A stretch of 33,807 nt of DNA from JALSKU01 sp964556545 (GCA_964556545.1 CAZKWE010000036.1:1-33807); one strand, 5' to 3'. Counted from the first letter of the stretch, positions 15,078 through 24,166 are shown. The notes: generated by a model not told the origin, from the letters alone. Program-made: numbers and translations.

Positions 15078-15128
15078 GCATATTTAAAAACCTGCTTTTT
15101 GGCAGTTGAATACAGAAGGATATAATTA

Positions 15129-16940
15129 GTGCAAGAGATAAGAAATATAGCAGTAATTGCTCATGTTGACCATGGAAAAACAACTTTGGTTGATGAACTT
15201 TTAAAACAATCACACACTTTTAGAGAAAATCAAAAAGTTGATGAAAGAGTAATGGATAGTAATGACCTTGAAAAAGAAAGAGGTATAACAATACTGTCAA
15301 AAAATACGGCAATTATCCATAAGAATTATAAAATAAATATTATAGACACCCCCGGACATGCTGACTTTGGCGGAGAAGTTGAAAGGGTTCTTAAAATGGT
15401 TGACGGAGTATTGCTTTTGGTAGATGCACAAGAAGGTGTAATGCCGCAAACAAAATTTGTGGTTAAAAAAGCACTGAGTTTAGGACTTAAGCCTATTGTG
15501 GTCGTAAACAAGATAGATAAGCCGGCAGCTGATCCGGATAGAGTGATTGATGAAATTTTTGACTTATTCGTAGCAATGGATGCAAATGAAGATCAGCTTG
15601 AATTTCCTGTAATTTACGCAGCTGCAAGAGACGGATATGCAAAATATGAAATGGATGATGAAAATAAAGATTTGGAGCCTCTTTTTGAAACAATTATCAA
15701 TGAAGTTCCGGCACCCAAAGGAAATATAGAAAATCCTACTCAAATCCAGGTTTTTACACTTGATTATGATAATTTTGTGGGTAAAATAGGCATAGCAAGA
15801 ATTTTTAACGGAACTATCAGAAAAAATCAAAATATCTTGCTTGTCAAAAGCAATGGCGAACAGATAAGCGGAAGAGTAAGCAAACTGATAGGATTTTTGG
15901 GACTCGAGAGGATTGATATAAATGAGGCGGGAAGCGGTGATATAGTTGCTATTGCCGGTTTTGAAGCTTTGGATATAGGAGATAGTCTTGTAGATCCCAC
16001 TAACCCTATGCCTTTGGATCCTATGCATATAGAAGAGCCTACACTTTCGGTTATATTCAGTGTTAACGACTCTCCTTTGGCCGGAACCGAAGGAAAATAT
16101 GTAACTTCTAACAAACTTCAGGAAAGACTTGAGAATGAAATGAAAACAAATATTGCTATGAAATATGAGTCTATAGGAGAAGGTAGTTTTAAAGTATCAG
16201 GCAGGGGAGAGCTTCAGATAACTATATTGGCTGAAAATCTCAGAAGAGAAGGATATGAATTTTTGCTTGGAAGACCGGAAGTTATAATAAAAGAAGAAAA
16301 CGGTGTCAAAATGGAGCCTTATGAGCTTTTGGTAGTTGATATACCTGATGATTTTACAGGAGTTGTAATAGAAAAACTTGGAAAAAGAAAAGCCGAAATG
16401 ATATCTATGACTCCAACCGGTGACGCTCAGACAAGAATAGAGTTTGAAATACCCGCCCGTGGTCTTATAGGCTTTAGAAGTCAATTTTTAACAGATACGA
16501 AAGGTGAAGGTGTTCTTAATCACTCATTTTTAGAGTTCCGTCCTCTTAGCGGAAATGTTGAACACAGAATGAATGGAGCATTGGTTTCTATGGAGAACGG
16601 ACAGGCACTTGGCTATTCGTTATTTAATCTTCAAGACAGAGGAACTTTATTTGTCAAACCTCAGGATAAGGTTTATATAGGTATGATTATAGGTGAAAAT
16701 GCAAGAGCGAATGATTTGGATGTCAATCCGATAAAAGGTAAAAATTTAACCAATGTAAGAAGTAGCGGTGCAGATGAGGCCATTAAGTTGGTGCCTCCAA
16801 GAGATATGACTTTGGAAGCTGCTTTGGAATGGATAGAAGATGATGAACTTGTTGAGGTAACCCCCAAAAGTATCAGACTAAGAAAAAGATACCTTGACCC
16901 GACGGTAAGAAAAAGAATGGCAAGGAAAAAAGAAGCATAA
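15129..16940 (+). CDS. typA: GTPase TypA/BipA
   Basis: The 603-residue translational GTPase acts on the ribosome and in 50S assembly, mainly under stress or cold. G-motifs are visible: AHVDHGKTTLVDEL (G1), ERGITIL (G2), DTPGHADFGGEVERV (G3) and NKIDKP (G4). Domains II, III and V follow, and the TypA-specific C-terminal domain ends RKRYLDPTVRKRMARKK. The length is normal. The start is GTG with AAGGA 8 bases upstream. The divergent arrangement with fliK is, from memory, also seen in C. jejuni. A 7-bp hairpin separates it from lemA. Confidence 0.96.
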   Translation: MQEIRNIAVIAHVDHGKTTLVDELLKQSHTFRENQKVDERVMDSNDLEKERGITILSKNTAIIHKNYKINIIDTPGHADFGGEVERVLKMVDGVLLLVDAQEGVMPQTKFVVKKALSLGLKPIVVVNKIDKPAADPDRVIDEIFDLFVAMDANEDQLEFPVIYAAARDGYAKYEMDDENKDLEPLFETIINEVPAPKGNIENPTQIQVFTLDYDNFVGKIGIARIFNGTIRKNQNILLVKSNGEQISGRVSKLIGFLGLERIDINEAGSGDIVAIAGFEALDIGDSLVDPTNPMPLDPMHIEEPTLSVIFSVNDSPLAGTEGKYVTSNKLQERLENEMKTNIAMKYESIGEGSFKVSGRGELQITILAENLRREGYEFLLGRPEVIIKEENGVKMEPYELLVVDIPDDFTGVVIEKLGKRKAEMISMTPTGDAQTRIEFEIPARGLIGFRSQFLTDTKGEGVLNHSFLEFRPLSGNVEHRMNGALVSMENGQALGYSLFNLQDRGTLFVKPQDKVYIGMIIGENARANDLDVNPIKGKNLTNVRSSGADEAIKLVPPRDMTLEAALEWIEDDELVEVTPKSIRLRKRYLDPTVRKRMARKKEA

Positions 16941-16965
16941 TAAGCACTTAAGCATTAGGTGCTTA
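16941..16965 (+). terminator. Hairpin between typA and lemA
   Basis: TAAGCAC and GTGCTTA form a 7-bp stem with an 11-base loop beginning directly after the typA stop codon. It has no T-tract and lies just before the lemA Shine-Dalgarno, so it may be an attenuator or processing site rather than a full terminator. Confidence 0.4.
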
Positions 16966-16980
16966 ACAAGGAGGTACAAT

Positions 16981-17532
16981 ATGGGCTTGATTTTGGCAAT
17001 AGTATTTGCAGTTGGTATCTTGATACTGATGTACAACTCTTTGGTTGCAAAAAAAAATCAGGTTGATAATATATTTGCCTCTGTTGATGCTCTTTTGAAA
17101 AAAAGATACAATCTTATACCAAATTTGGTATCATCCGTGCAAGAATATGCAAAACACGAAAAAAATCTTTTGGAAAAAATTACTGATTTGCGTTCTCGTG
17201 CCATCAATCCTGCGATAAGTGAAGCAGAAAGAGTAAGTATTGACAAAGAAATGACTTCAATGCTAAAAAGTATTATGGTTGCAGTTGAAAATTATCCGAA
17301 TTTAAAAGCAAGTGAAAACTTTATGCATCTGCAAAGAATGCTCAGTGAAATTGAAGAACAGATTTCAGCAGCAAGAAGAGCTTACAATCAAGCAGTGACG
17401 GATTATAATAATGCTATAGAAATGTTTCCTACAAATATTATGGCTTCTTTCATGCATTATAAAAGAAAAGCACTTTTTAGTATACCCGAAGATGAAAAAA
17501 TAAATCCAAATATAAAAGACTTATTCAATTAG
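16981..17532 (+). CDS. LemA family membrane-anchored protein
   Basis: The 183-residue protein has one N-terminal membrane helix (LILAIVFAVGILILMYNSLV) followed by the LemA helical domain: AKKNQVDNIFASVDALLKKRYNLIPNLV, ENYPNLKASENFMHLQRMLSEIEEQISAARRAYNQAV and MFPTNIMASFM. The N-terminus is expected outside and the coiled domain in the cytoplasm. The precise role of LemA proteins is not known. AAGGAGG stands 6 bases before the ATG. Its neighbour is a DUF3137 protein, a common partner. Confidence 0.92.
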   Translation: MGLILAIVFAVGILILMYNSLVAKKNQVDNIFASVDALLKKRYNLIPNLVSSVQEYAKHEKNLLEKITDLRSRAINPAISEAERVSIDKEMTSMLKSIMVAVENYPNLKASENFMHLQRMLSEIEEQISAARRAYNQAVTDYNNAIEMFPTNIMASFMHYKRKALFSIPEDEKINPNIKDLFN

Positions 17533-17547
17533 AGTTGCCCATTTGCC

Positions 17548-17577
17548 AAAAAGGTAAAATTTTATTGGAGCCTTTTT
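17548..17577 (+). terminator. Weak hairpin between lemA and the DUF3137 gene
   Basis: AAAAAGG (17548-17554) and CCTTTTT (17571-17577) pair around a 16-base segment that contains the palindrome TAAAATTTTA. The 3' arm ends in a T-run. It could reduce read-through into the next gene. Confidence 0.35.
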
Positions 17578-17598
17578 CGATAAAGAGGAGACAGTCGG

Positions 17599-18561
17599 AT
17601 GAAAAAATTATCAGAATTGATGAATTTTTATTATGACAAGATATATCCTCAGGTTGAAACTCTCGAAAATGATAGAAAAAAAGTTCTTTTTAAAATAAAA
17701 CTATCCATTTTTATATGTATATTTATAGCTATTGCAATCATAACAACAAGTTACTATATCGGTTTGCTTAAAAAAGGTATCGATCCCATATATTGGGCCA
17801 TGGCCATACCTTTGGCGCTGTATGGTATTTTATATAAGTTGATTATAAGTGATTACAGGAATGATTTTAAAGATGAAGTTATACAAAAAATTGTATCATT
17901 TTTGGAACCCACTTTGAAGTACAATAAAAACGGATATATCTATAAAGAGGAATTTATCTGGAGTAATCTTTTTCAAAAAAGGATAGACAGATACAGCGGA
18001 AATGATTTAGTAGAAGGGAAAATAGGAGAGACAAATATAAAATTTTCCGATATTAAAGCTGAATACAAAACCACCAGTAAAAATAAAACAATTTGGCATA
18101 CAATCTTTCGGGGACAGTTTTTTATGGCTGATTTAAATAAAGAATTTAACGGCAGAATGGTTGTGTTGCCCGATAGTGCGGAAAAACTTTTAGGAGGGAT
18201 AGGCAGATTTTTACAAAGTCACAATCCGGATAGAGATAAACTTATAAAATTGGATAATCCGGAATTTGAAAAAGAATTTGTTGTTTATGCAAATGATGAG
18301 ATAACCTCAAGATATATTCTAACCCATTCAATGATGCAGAGAATTTTAAACTTCAAAAAAAAGAGTAAAAAAGAGATATATTTATCTTTTAGAAATTCAA
18401 AGATTTTTGTTGCTGTTTCTTCAAAAGATATGCTTGAGCCCAATCCATTCAAGCCTTTAAATGATTTTGATACCATAAAAGAGTATTATGAGAGTTTTAA
18501 GATAGTTGTTGATATTGTGAATGAATTAAAATTAAACAGAAGAATTTGGAGCAAAAAGTAA
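17599..18561 (+). CDS. DUF3137 membrane protein
   Basis: The 320-residue protein starts with a short cytoplasmic helix, then two membrane segments (about residues 33-55 FICIFIAIAIITTSYYIGLL and 63-82 IYWAMAIPLALYGILYKLII). A large soluble domain follows with KIGETNIKFSDIKAEYKT, a hydrophobic MVVLPDSAEKLLGG and the family motif EFVVYANDEITSRYILTHSMMQRI. This pattern fits DUF3137, which is frequently next to LemA, as here; a joint function is inferred only from that pairing. GAGGAG lies 8 bases before the ATG. The last 30 bases overlap the end of the convergent MFS gene. Confidence 0.85.
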   Translation: MKKLSELMNFYYDKIYPQVETLENDRKKVLFKIKLSIFICIFIAIAIITTSYYIGLLKKGIDPIYWAMAIPLALYGILYKLIISDYRNDFKDEVIQKIVSFLEPTLKYNKNGYIYKEEFIWSNLFQKRIDRYSGNDLVEGKIGETNIKFSDIKAEYKTTSKNKTIWHTIFRGQFFMADLNKEFNGRMVVLPDSAEKLLGGIGRFLQSHNPDRDKLIKLDNPEFEKEFVVYANDEITSRYILTHSMMQRILNFKKKSKKEIYLSFRNSKIFVAVSSKDMLEPNPFKPLNDFDTIKEYYESFKIVVDIVNELKLNRRIWSKK

Positions 18562-19602
18562 AGAGAACAGCGCTATAAATGATGCTATCAAATAAAGATA
18601 ATCCCCATAAAGATATCCTGATAGAATAGAACCTGCAAAACCTCCAAGTCCATAGGAAATGCCATGATAAAACTGCATAGAGAGTTTTTTTGTGTATATA
18701 TTCTGTAAAGATAAGTAATTGTTGCGGTATGAAACAGTGCAAAACTTACCGCATGGAAGGTTTGAGTCAAAAATGATACATATATCAAAGAGGGAAAAAG
18801 ATACAACAACAACCATCTTAAAATTGTTACGGATATGGAAAATTTTATAAGTTTTAAAATATTAAAGTGCATTATTCTGTCTTGCATGGCGAACATGATA
18901 ATTTCGCATATTATTGAAATGCTCCAAAGATAACTTATCATTTCCAATGATATGCCGTGATCATTTTCATATATCGTAAAAAAATTATAGAAAAAACCAA
19001 AAGAGACTTGAAAAAGAAATATACTAATCCAAAATCTCCAATGTTGCAACAAAGAGAAATTAATATTTGATATATTCTCTTCTTTAAAATTAAACTTTTG
19101 CATTAAATGATATTAAAAGCCCTGTTATAAAGACAAATAACCCTATTGTAAGATAAAAATAAAGCCCCGTTTTATAACTGTTTCCAAGCTCTCTTGCAAG
19201 TAAAAGTCCGCATATCATAAAACCAAGCGATCCCCAAAGTCTACTTTTTCCATAATGTGTTTGAAGTTTTTCAAGAGCCATGGTGTCAATATGGGGCATA
19301 CTAAGACCGTTTGCAATTCCAAATAATGCAATGTTAAAAAGTAAAAGATAAAAGTTATGTATGGTAAGTACCCCTATTCCTAAAAGACTGACAAGCAAAG
19401 AATATTGATAAACTTTTTTTGTAAGAGCAAATATTTTTAAAAACAAAAAAGGAGTTAAAAACCTCATCAAGGGTACTGCAGAAAACAAAAATCCGATTTG
19501 TACAGGAGTGTAGCCTACCAAATTTAGAATTTTCGGTAAAAAAATGACATATACTCCAACCCCGGCAAAATAGAAAAAGAAAAAAGAACTAAGAAGAAAC
19601 AT
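18532..19602 (-). pseudogene. MFS transporter gene interrupted by two compensating frameshifts
   Basis: Three frame pieces make one 12-helix transporter of about 355 residues. The N-terminal half (19602-19090) starts FLLSSFFFFYFAGVGVYVIFLPKIL and ends FNAKV. The middle piece (19103 to about 18690) holds NINFSLLQHWRFWISIFLFQVSFGFFYNFF and ends YRIYTQK. The last piece continues SMQFYHGISYGLGGFAGS to the stop at 18532. Going from piece one to two needs the loss of one base near the A-run at about 19093-19096. Going from two to three needs one extra base in the run of seven T (18685-18691). Both indels are in homopolymers, so this could be decay, slipped-strand switching or sequencing error. It follows the RDD gene with a 14-base overlap. 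The substrate is unknown. Confidence 0.75.
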
Positions 19603-20074
19603 TTTTGCTTGATTTTAGCTCTATTATATAAGTTTTACTTAGCAAATCATGCAGTGTTTTGTTATCTTTTCTGAAAAAGGCAATAAGTTCGCCTATTATA
19701 ATTGTAGATGAAATAACAAAAAATATATATCTTAAAAATGATTTTAAAATTGATGGATTTTGTTTTGTATCGGCATCTATAACTTTTAAATTGTATGCTT
19801 TGTATCCCGGAGTCTGACCTTTGAGACTCCAAAAAAGTATCATAACTATACCATAAACCACCCATAATGAATTTCTTGCAATCAGTGAGTTTTGCATATC
19901 CTCTTTGCCATTCATTATAAGATATGTAACCGTATAAGCTAAAGGCATCATTATCATAAACATATCCGTTAAAAATGCTTTTATCTTTGACGCAATGGAG
20001 GCATAAGGGGTGTTGTCTGCTTGTTTTTCCAATTGGCTTTTAGGTTTACCCTTTTTGATATCCCTCCATCTCAT
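19589..20074 (-). CDS. RDD family membrane protein
   Basis: The 161-residue protein has a basic N-terminus (MRWRDIKKGKPKSQ) and three membrane segments: FLTDMFMIMMPLAYTVTYLIM, SLWVVYGIVMILFWSL and FLRYIFFVISSTIIIGELIAFF. Between the second and third is GQTPGYKAYNLKVID, the hallmark RDD linker. The function of RDD proteins is mostly unknown; some are linked to ion exchange. I start it at the ATG at 20074, whose A is the last base of the pyrE stop codon (TAATG) and which has AGAGGA upstream. A longer frame into pyrE is unlikely. A gene of this type follows pyrE in C. jejuni too, from memory. Confidence 0.83.
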   Translation of the reverse strand: MRWRDIKKGKPKSQLEKQADNTPYASIASKIKAFLTDMFMIMMPLAYTVTYLIMNGKEDMQNSLIARNSLWVVYGIVMILFWSLKGQTPGYKAYNLKVIDADTKQNPSILKSFLRYIFFVISSTIIIGELIAFFRKDNKTLHDLLSKTYIIELKSSKNVSS

Positions 20075-20682
20075 TAGTTTCCTCTGCTTCCCGGTTTTAT
20101 GGCTTTGGAGCCGGTTTTGCACATTGGACAGGTTTTTGGAGTGTATATTTCAAATTCAAAATTACCAAGAGCAAAAAATGGTAAGTTTTTTGGTAGTTTA
20201 CACTCTCTTTCGGGTTCTTTTTCTTCGCCGTAAATTTTACAAAAACCTCTATTTGCCAAAGCTGCAAATCCTACTATTTTGCCTCCTTCAGACTCTATTA
20301 CTTTTGCCGCTTCAAGAGCTGAACCTCCGGTAGTAATAATATCTTCACAGATAAGTATTTTTTCATTCTGTTTTACCTCAAAGCCTCGTCTTAAAGTCAT
20401 AACCTTGTTAACTCTTTCTGTAAATATAAATCTTGCATCCAATGCTCTTGCAAGTTCATAGCCTGCCAAAATACCGCCAAGAGCCGGAGAGCATACCGTA
20501 TCTACCGATATACCCGCATTTTTTATATTTTTGGCTAAATTTGCAGTTAAAAGTTCAGCAGTTTTAGGATTTTCTAAAACTTTTGCACTTTGCAAATAAT
20601 ATTGTGAATGATTGCCGCTGCTTAGTAAAAAATGTCCCTCAAGCAGAGCATTTGCATTTTTGTAAATTTGTCGTAAATTCAT
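20074..20682 (-). CDS. pyrE: Orotate phosphoribosyltransferase
   Basis: The 202-residue enzyme joins orotate to PRPP to form OMP in pyrimidine synthesis. The PRPP-binding motif is LICEDIITTGGSALEAAKVI. Other family segments are FLLSSGNHSQYYLQSAKVL and VCSPALGGILAGYELARAL. The C-terminus has a CPMC motif (KTCPMCKTGSKAIKPGS), a short extension that could bind metal. It starts 4 bases after frr, and its stop overlaps the RDD start, so translation is coupled. Confidence 0.94.
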   Translation of the reverse strand: MNLRQIYKNANALLEGHFLLSSGNHSQYYLQSAKVLENPKTAELLTANLAKNIKNAGISVDTVCSPALGGILAGYELARALDARFIFTERVNKVMTLRRGFEVKQNEKILICEDIITTGGSALEAAKVIESEGGKIVGFAALANRGFCKIYGEEKEPERECKLPKNLPFFALGNFEFEIYTPKTCPMCKTGSKAIKPGSRGN

Positions 20683-20686
20683 AAGA

Positions 20687-21247
20687 TTATACTTTCATGA
20701 GTTCAGATTCTTTTGCCTTGACAAGCTTGTCAACTTCTGATGTAAAATCATCTGTAAGTTTTTGTATGTCATCATGGGCTTTTTTGCTTTCATCTTCTGT
20801 GATTTCTTTATCTTTTTCAAGATGTTTTATTTTATTGTTGGCATCTTTTCTAATATTTCTTATGGCAATTTTAGCTTTTTCACCCATTGCTTTTGCTTTT
20901 TTTGCACTCTCTTCTCTTTGTTCAACCGTCATTGGCGGGAAGAAAAGCTTTATATTTTCTCCGTCATTGTTGGGATTTACTCCGATATTGGCACTTTGTA
21001 TGGCATGTTCGATATCTTTTAAAATATTTTTTTCCCAAGGAGTTATGGTTATGGTGGTGGCATCTGTTGCTAAAACTGTAGCTACCTGGTTTAAAGCTGT
21101 AGGAGTGCCGTAATAATCTACTTTTACATTATCCAGTATGTTAACACTTACTTTTCCGCTTCTAAGAGTTGTAAAATCTTTTTTTAAAGCTTCTATGCTT
21201 TTTTGCATTCCTTCTTTTGTTTTATCTTTTATCTCATTTATTGCCAT
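20687..21247 (-). CDS. frr: Ribosome recycling factor
   Basis: The 186-residue protein works with EF-G to split post-termination ribosomes. It matches the family over its whole length: KTKEGMQKSIEALKKDFTTLRSGKVSVNILDNVKVDYYGTPTALNQVA, then ITPWEKNILKDIEHAI, and the three-helix bundle ending LVKAKESELMKV. AAGGA precedes the ATG by 5 bases. The first 14 bases overlap the end of the deacetylase gene. The order secG-frr-pyrE is typical of Campylobacterota, apart from the gene between secG and frr. Confidence 0.95.
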   Translation of the reverse strand: MAINEIKDKTKEGMQKSIEALKKDFTTLRSGKVSVNILDNVKVDYYGTPTALNQVATVLATDATTITITPWEKNILKDIEHAIQSANIGVNPNNDGENIKLFFPPMTVEQREESAKKAKAMGEKAKIAIRNIRKDANNKIKHLEKDKEITEDESKKAHDDIQKLTDDFTSEVDKLVKAKESELMKV

Positions 21248-22250
21248 ATTTATCCTTTATCAGTAATTTTGTTTTTATACTATTGTTTATACTTATAGCC
21301 AAACGACTTCTTGGTCTAATTAGTTTTTTATTTATATTTTTATTTATAAATCCGTTTTTTATATCAAGTTTTTGCCAACCGTATCCACTTAGATAAAAAT
21401 TGGCCGACTTGTATTTTGTATTATATAATTTTGCCACAATCTTCTTTAAAATTCCATTGTTCGGATAAGTTTTAGGCTTAATTATATCTATATGTAACTC
21501 TTTATAATTTAAATCTCTCTTTAAATTGCTTTTGCCTACAAGAGCATTTCTGTCAAGATCAAATATATCGCTTGTCGAACTGACAGCGCCTATATTTTGA
21601 TTTAGAATTGCCTGAAAACCAAACTCTTTTGCAATATTTTTAACTCTACTATTGTATTCTCCGTAAGGATAGGCAAAATATTTTGGGGTAATACCCAGTC
21701 TTTTTTTTAAAAGTTCAAAACCTTTTTTAAAATCATTTCTTAAAAAAATATCACTTTTATATGTCATATGCGGATGAGAGTATGAATGAAATTCAATATC
21801 TCCGTATTTGGATATCTCTTTTAATTCTTTCCATGAGGTATAATCGGGATATTTTTTTTCAGTAGCTTCTACATATACAAAAATTGAAAAGGGATAATGA
21901 TATTTTTTAAAAAACTTTAAACCGTTTTGGTAAAAACTTTTGAAATTATCATCAATCGTTAAAACAACCCATTTATCATCAATTTCTTTGTGATTTTTAA
22001 GAGCCCTAATCAAACTGCTTAGTTTGATTACTTTATAACCGTTATCTTTGAAATAATCAAACTCTTTTTTTAACTCTTTTGCGGTTGTATTGGTTGTTGG
22101 GTATCTGCTGTCATCAAATCTGTGATAAACAAAAATATGAGCATCACTCCATAAGAAAAGAGGTAGAAAAAAAAGGGACAAAACAGATATTTTTATCCCT
22201 TTTGAGAAAGTTTGGTATTTATTTTGCTGCAGGAGCTTTTGGAGCTGCAT
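21234..22250 (-). CDS. Polysaccharide deacetylase (NodB-fold) family protein
   Basis: The protein is about 338 residues from this start. NodB motifs are visible: VVLTIDDNFKSFY (D100, D101), EFHSYSHPHM (H155, H159; the metal triad) and FAYPYGEYN. An N-terminal hydrophobic run (KISVLSLFFLPLFLWSDA) predicts export, so it probably removes acyl groups from an envelope glycan or exopolysaccharide. The start is uncertain. The ATG at 22250 lies inside secG, lacks a ribosome site and leaves a long tail before the signal peptide. A non-ATG start just after the secG stop (22219), near AAAAGGGATAAAA, may be the true one. It overlaps frr by 14 bases. Confidence 0.75.
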   Translation of the reverse strand: MQLQKLLQQNKYQTFSKGIKISVLSLFFLPLFLWSDAHIFVYHRFDDSRYPTTNTTAKELKKEFDYFKDNGYKVIKLSSLIRALKNHKEIDDKWVVLTIDDNFKSFYQNGLKFFKKYHYPFSIFVYVEATEKKYPDYTSWKELKEISKYGDIEFHSYSHPHMTYKSDIFLRNDFKKGFELLKKRLGITPKYFAYPYGEYNSRVKNIAKEFGFQAILNQNIGAVSSTSDIFDLDRNALVGKSNLKRDLNYKELHIDIIKPKTYPNNGILKKIVAKLYNTKYKSANFYLSGYGWQKLDIKNGFINKNINKKLIRPRSRLAISINNSIKTKLLIKDKYGNK

Positions 22251-22566
22251 TTGTATTGGTTGAAACTGGTATATTCGGTACAACCGGAGCTTTTTTTACA
22301 GGCTTTTCTACTTTAATATCTTCGGCTAAAGAAGCTTTTTTCGATTTGTTATAAAAATATCCAAGAGCCAAAGTATTTATGATAAATAAAAAACCTATTA
22401 TAAAAGTAAATTTTGCCAAAAACCCTGCAGGGCCCTTAGCTCCAAAAAGTGACTCATTGCTTCCGCTGTAAGCACCAAGACCAATAGACGAACTTTTTTG
22501 CAAAAGTATTGCGATAGTCAATATTACAGCAAGAACAAATTGTAAAACCAATACGATGGTTGTCAT
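22219..22566 (-). CDS. secG: Preprotein translocase subunit SecG
   Basis: The 115-residue protein is the small SecYEG component. Two membrane helices are clear: TTIVLVLQFVLAVILTIAILLQ and the segment FLAKFTFIIGFLFIINTLALGYF. Between them is the SecG hallmark LLQKSSSIGLGAYSGSNESLFGAKGPAGFL. A Lys/Pro/Ala-rich tail follows, common in this phylum. I chose the ATG at 22566, 8 bases after AAGGA, over an upstream TTG. A TATACT -10-like box at about 22595 on the minus strand may start the secG-frr-pyrE transcript. Confidence 0.93.
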   Translation of the reverse strand: MTTIVLVLQFVLAVILTIAILLQKSSSIGLGAYSGSNESLFGAKGPAGFLAKFTFIIGFLFIINTLALGYFYNKSKKASLAEDIKVEKPVKKAPVVPNIPVSTNTNAAPKAPAAK

Positions 22567-22611
22567 AATCAATATCCTTTTTATAAAAAATAGAGTATAA
22601 TTTGCTTTCTA

Positions 22612-22643
22612 TTTTTAGATTAGCCTTGAATTATATCTAAAAA
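22612..22643. promoter_or_regulatory. Inverted repeat between secG and bioC
   Basis: TTTTTAGAT (22612-22620) and ATCTAAAAA (22635-22643) are perfect 9-bp inverted arms 14 bases apart in the divergent promoter region. It may be an operator for one or both genes; the AT-rich arms make chance possible. Confidence 0.3.
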
Positions 22644-22675
22644 ATATTAAATTCGGGTTTAATGTCAGGGAAAAA

Positions 22676-23395
22676 ATGCAAAAAGAAGATATAAAATCTT
22701 TTGAAAAAGAGTTTTCAAAAAATGCGAAAAATTATAGCAGATACAATATAGTACAAAAAAAAGTAGCGAAAAAACTTATAAGTAAAATAAAAAACAACCC
22801 GAAAAATATATTGGATCTTGGATGCGGATCGGGAGAGTTGTATAAGCTTATTGATTGGAATATAGAGAAATTTACAGCCGTTGATATATCCGAAAAAATG
22901 TGTGCAATTCACCCGAAAAACAACCGGATAAAAGTTATCAATGCCGATTATGAAGATGAGATATTGTATCGGCATATATTAAAAAACGAAAACTTTGATC
23001 TGATTATATCTTCATCATCTTTGCAATGGTGCAGGGATATTGAAAAGGTTGTAAAAAACATATCAAATTTTTCAAGAAAGTGTGCCGTTTCTATTTTTTG
23101 TGATGGTACATTTAAAACCATATATGACATAAGCACTCTAAAAACTTTCTTGCCAAATTCTAAAAAAGTGATAAAAATTTTTCAAAAATATTTTGATATA
23201 AAATATGAAATTGAAAATTACAAGTTGTATTTTGAGGATAATTTTTCAAAATTTCGCTATATAAAAAGAAGTGGAGTCAGCGGAGGCAAAAGACAACTCA
23301 GCTATACTCAGACAAAATATCTTATAGAGAATTATCCTTTGGATTATCTTGAGTTTGAAATTTTATATATTACAGGGGACTTGAAATGTTTTTGA
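22676..23395 (+). CDS. bioC: Malonyl-ACP O-methyltransferase (BioC)
   Basis: The 239-residue SAM methyltransferase methylates malonyl-ACP to start pimelate synthesis for biotin. Motif I is NILDLGCGSGELYKLID, and the acidic end of strand 2 is FTAVDISEKM. The post-I segment LIISSSSLQWCRDIEKV is characteristic of BioC (LQWC). The C-terminal part IKRSGVSGGKRQLSYTQTKYLIENYP is also typical of BioC in this group. AGGGA stands 5 bases before the ATG. It is divergent from secG and convergent with the YccA-like gene. A related methyltransferase role cannot be fully excluded. Confidence 0.82.
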   Translation: MQKEDIKSFEKEFSKNAKNYSRYNIVQKKVAKKLISKIKNNPKNILDLGCGSGELYKLIDWNIEKFTAVDISEKMCAIHPKNNRIKVINADYEDEILYRHILKNENFDLIISSSSLQWCRDIEKVVKNISNFSRKCAVSIFCDGTFKTIYDISTLKTFLPNSKKVIKIFQKYFDIKYEIENYKLYFEDNFSKFRYIKRSGVSGGKRQLSYTQTKYLIENYPLDYLEFEILYITGDLKCF

Positions 23396-23422
23396 GTATA
23401 AAAGCCCCCTATAATTTTATAA

Positions 23423-24166
23423 TTAGTCTCTGTTTGAAAATATTCCCAATATTTGCAAAAGCGCTATAAAAAGATTTAAAAAATCAAGATAAAGCATAAC
23501 GGCAGCCTCAATCGGTGTTTCGACATTGCCTCTTATAATATTTTGTGTATCATACAGTATGAAAGCACTAAAAAGTATGGCACTGACACTGGCAATAACA
23601 AGCTGAAAAAGAGGACTTGCTGTAAAAATATTGATAAGACTTGCCACTATAACTATTATAAGAGTTATAAAGAGCATTTTTCCCATAGCTGAAAAATCTC
23701 TTGTAGTATTCATGGCAAATATGGAAAGTCCGCCAAAAGCTACGGTTGTAAGCACAAATGCCTCAGTTATGATACTTGCACCGGCAGGTGTTGCCAATAA
23801 AGCCGATAATGTAGGAGCGAGAGTCAATCCTGTTACGAAAGTAAAAGCAAAAAGCAAGACAAGATTTAATCCCTCTTTTTTCTTTGCTGCCATAAGCCCG
23901 AAAAGCAGTGCAAACTCAAGTATAACAAGACCCCAAAACCATCCTGCTACTCCCATTCTTCCGTCCGGTGAAACTTTTATTAGCGAATTTGCAAGATATG
24001 CAGTACCTATATATGCTCCGGCACTTGCAGAAAGCAAAGAGCTTGCAAAAAGCTGGTAAGTTTTTTTTATGAAGACTGCCAGGCTGCTTTTTGCAGTTGT
24101 GCTTTGCTTCTGTGTTTCATTTTGAATAGTTTTGTTTTTTATATATTCTCTGTCATATAAAGCCAT
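23423..24166 (-). CDS. Bax inhibitor-1 / YccA family inner-membrane protein
   Basis: The 247-residue protein has seven hydrophobic segments from about residue 33 to the end and the family signature at the C-terminus (AVMLYLDFLNLFIALLQILGIFSNRD). Members are inner-membrane proteins linked to FtsH or to calcium leak; the role here is unknown. GGAGGG lies 5 bases before the ATG. A gene of this type beside secG is also known in C. jejuni, from memory. It is divergent from the FNR-box/DUF2249 gene, with 94 bases between its ATG and that box. Confidence 0.9.
   Translation of the reverse strand: MALYDREYIKNKTIQNETQKQSTTAKSSLAVFIKKTYQLFASSLLSASAGAYIGTAYLANSLIKVSPDGRMGVAGWFWGLVILEFALLFGLMAAKKKEGLNLVLLFAFTFVTGLTLAPTLSALLATPAGASIITEAFVLTTVAFGGLSIFAMNTTRDFSAMGKMLFITLIIVIVASLINIFTASPLFQLVIASVSAILFSAFILYDTQNIIRGNVETPIEAAVMLYLDFLNLFIALLQILGIFSNRD

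Noticed and set aside
15564..16028. 154-codon frame antisense to typA
   Set aside because: It lies wholly within the well-conserved typA gene and has no recognisable features or ribosome site.
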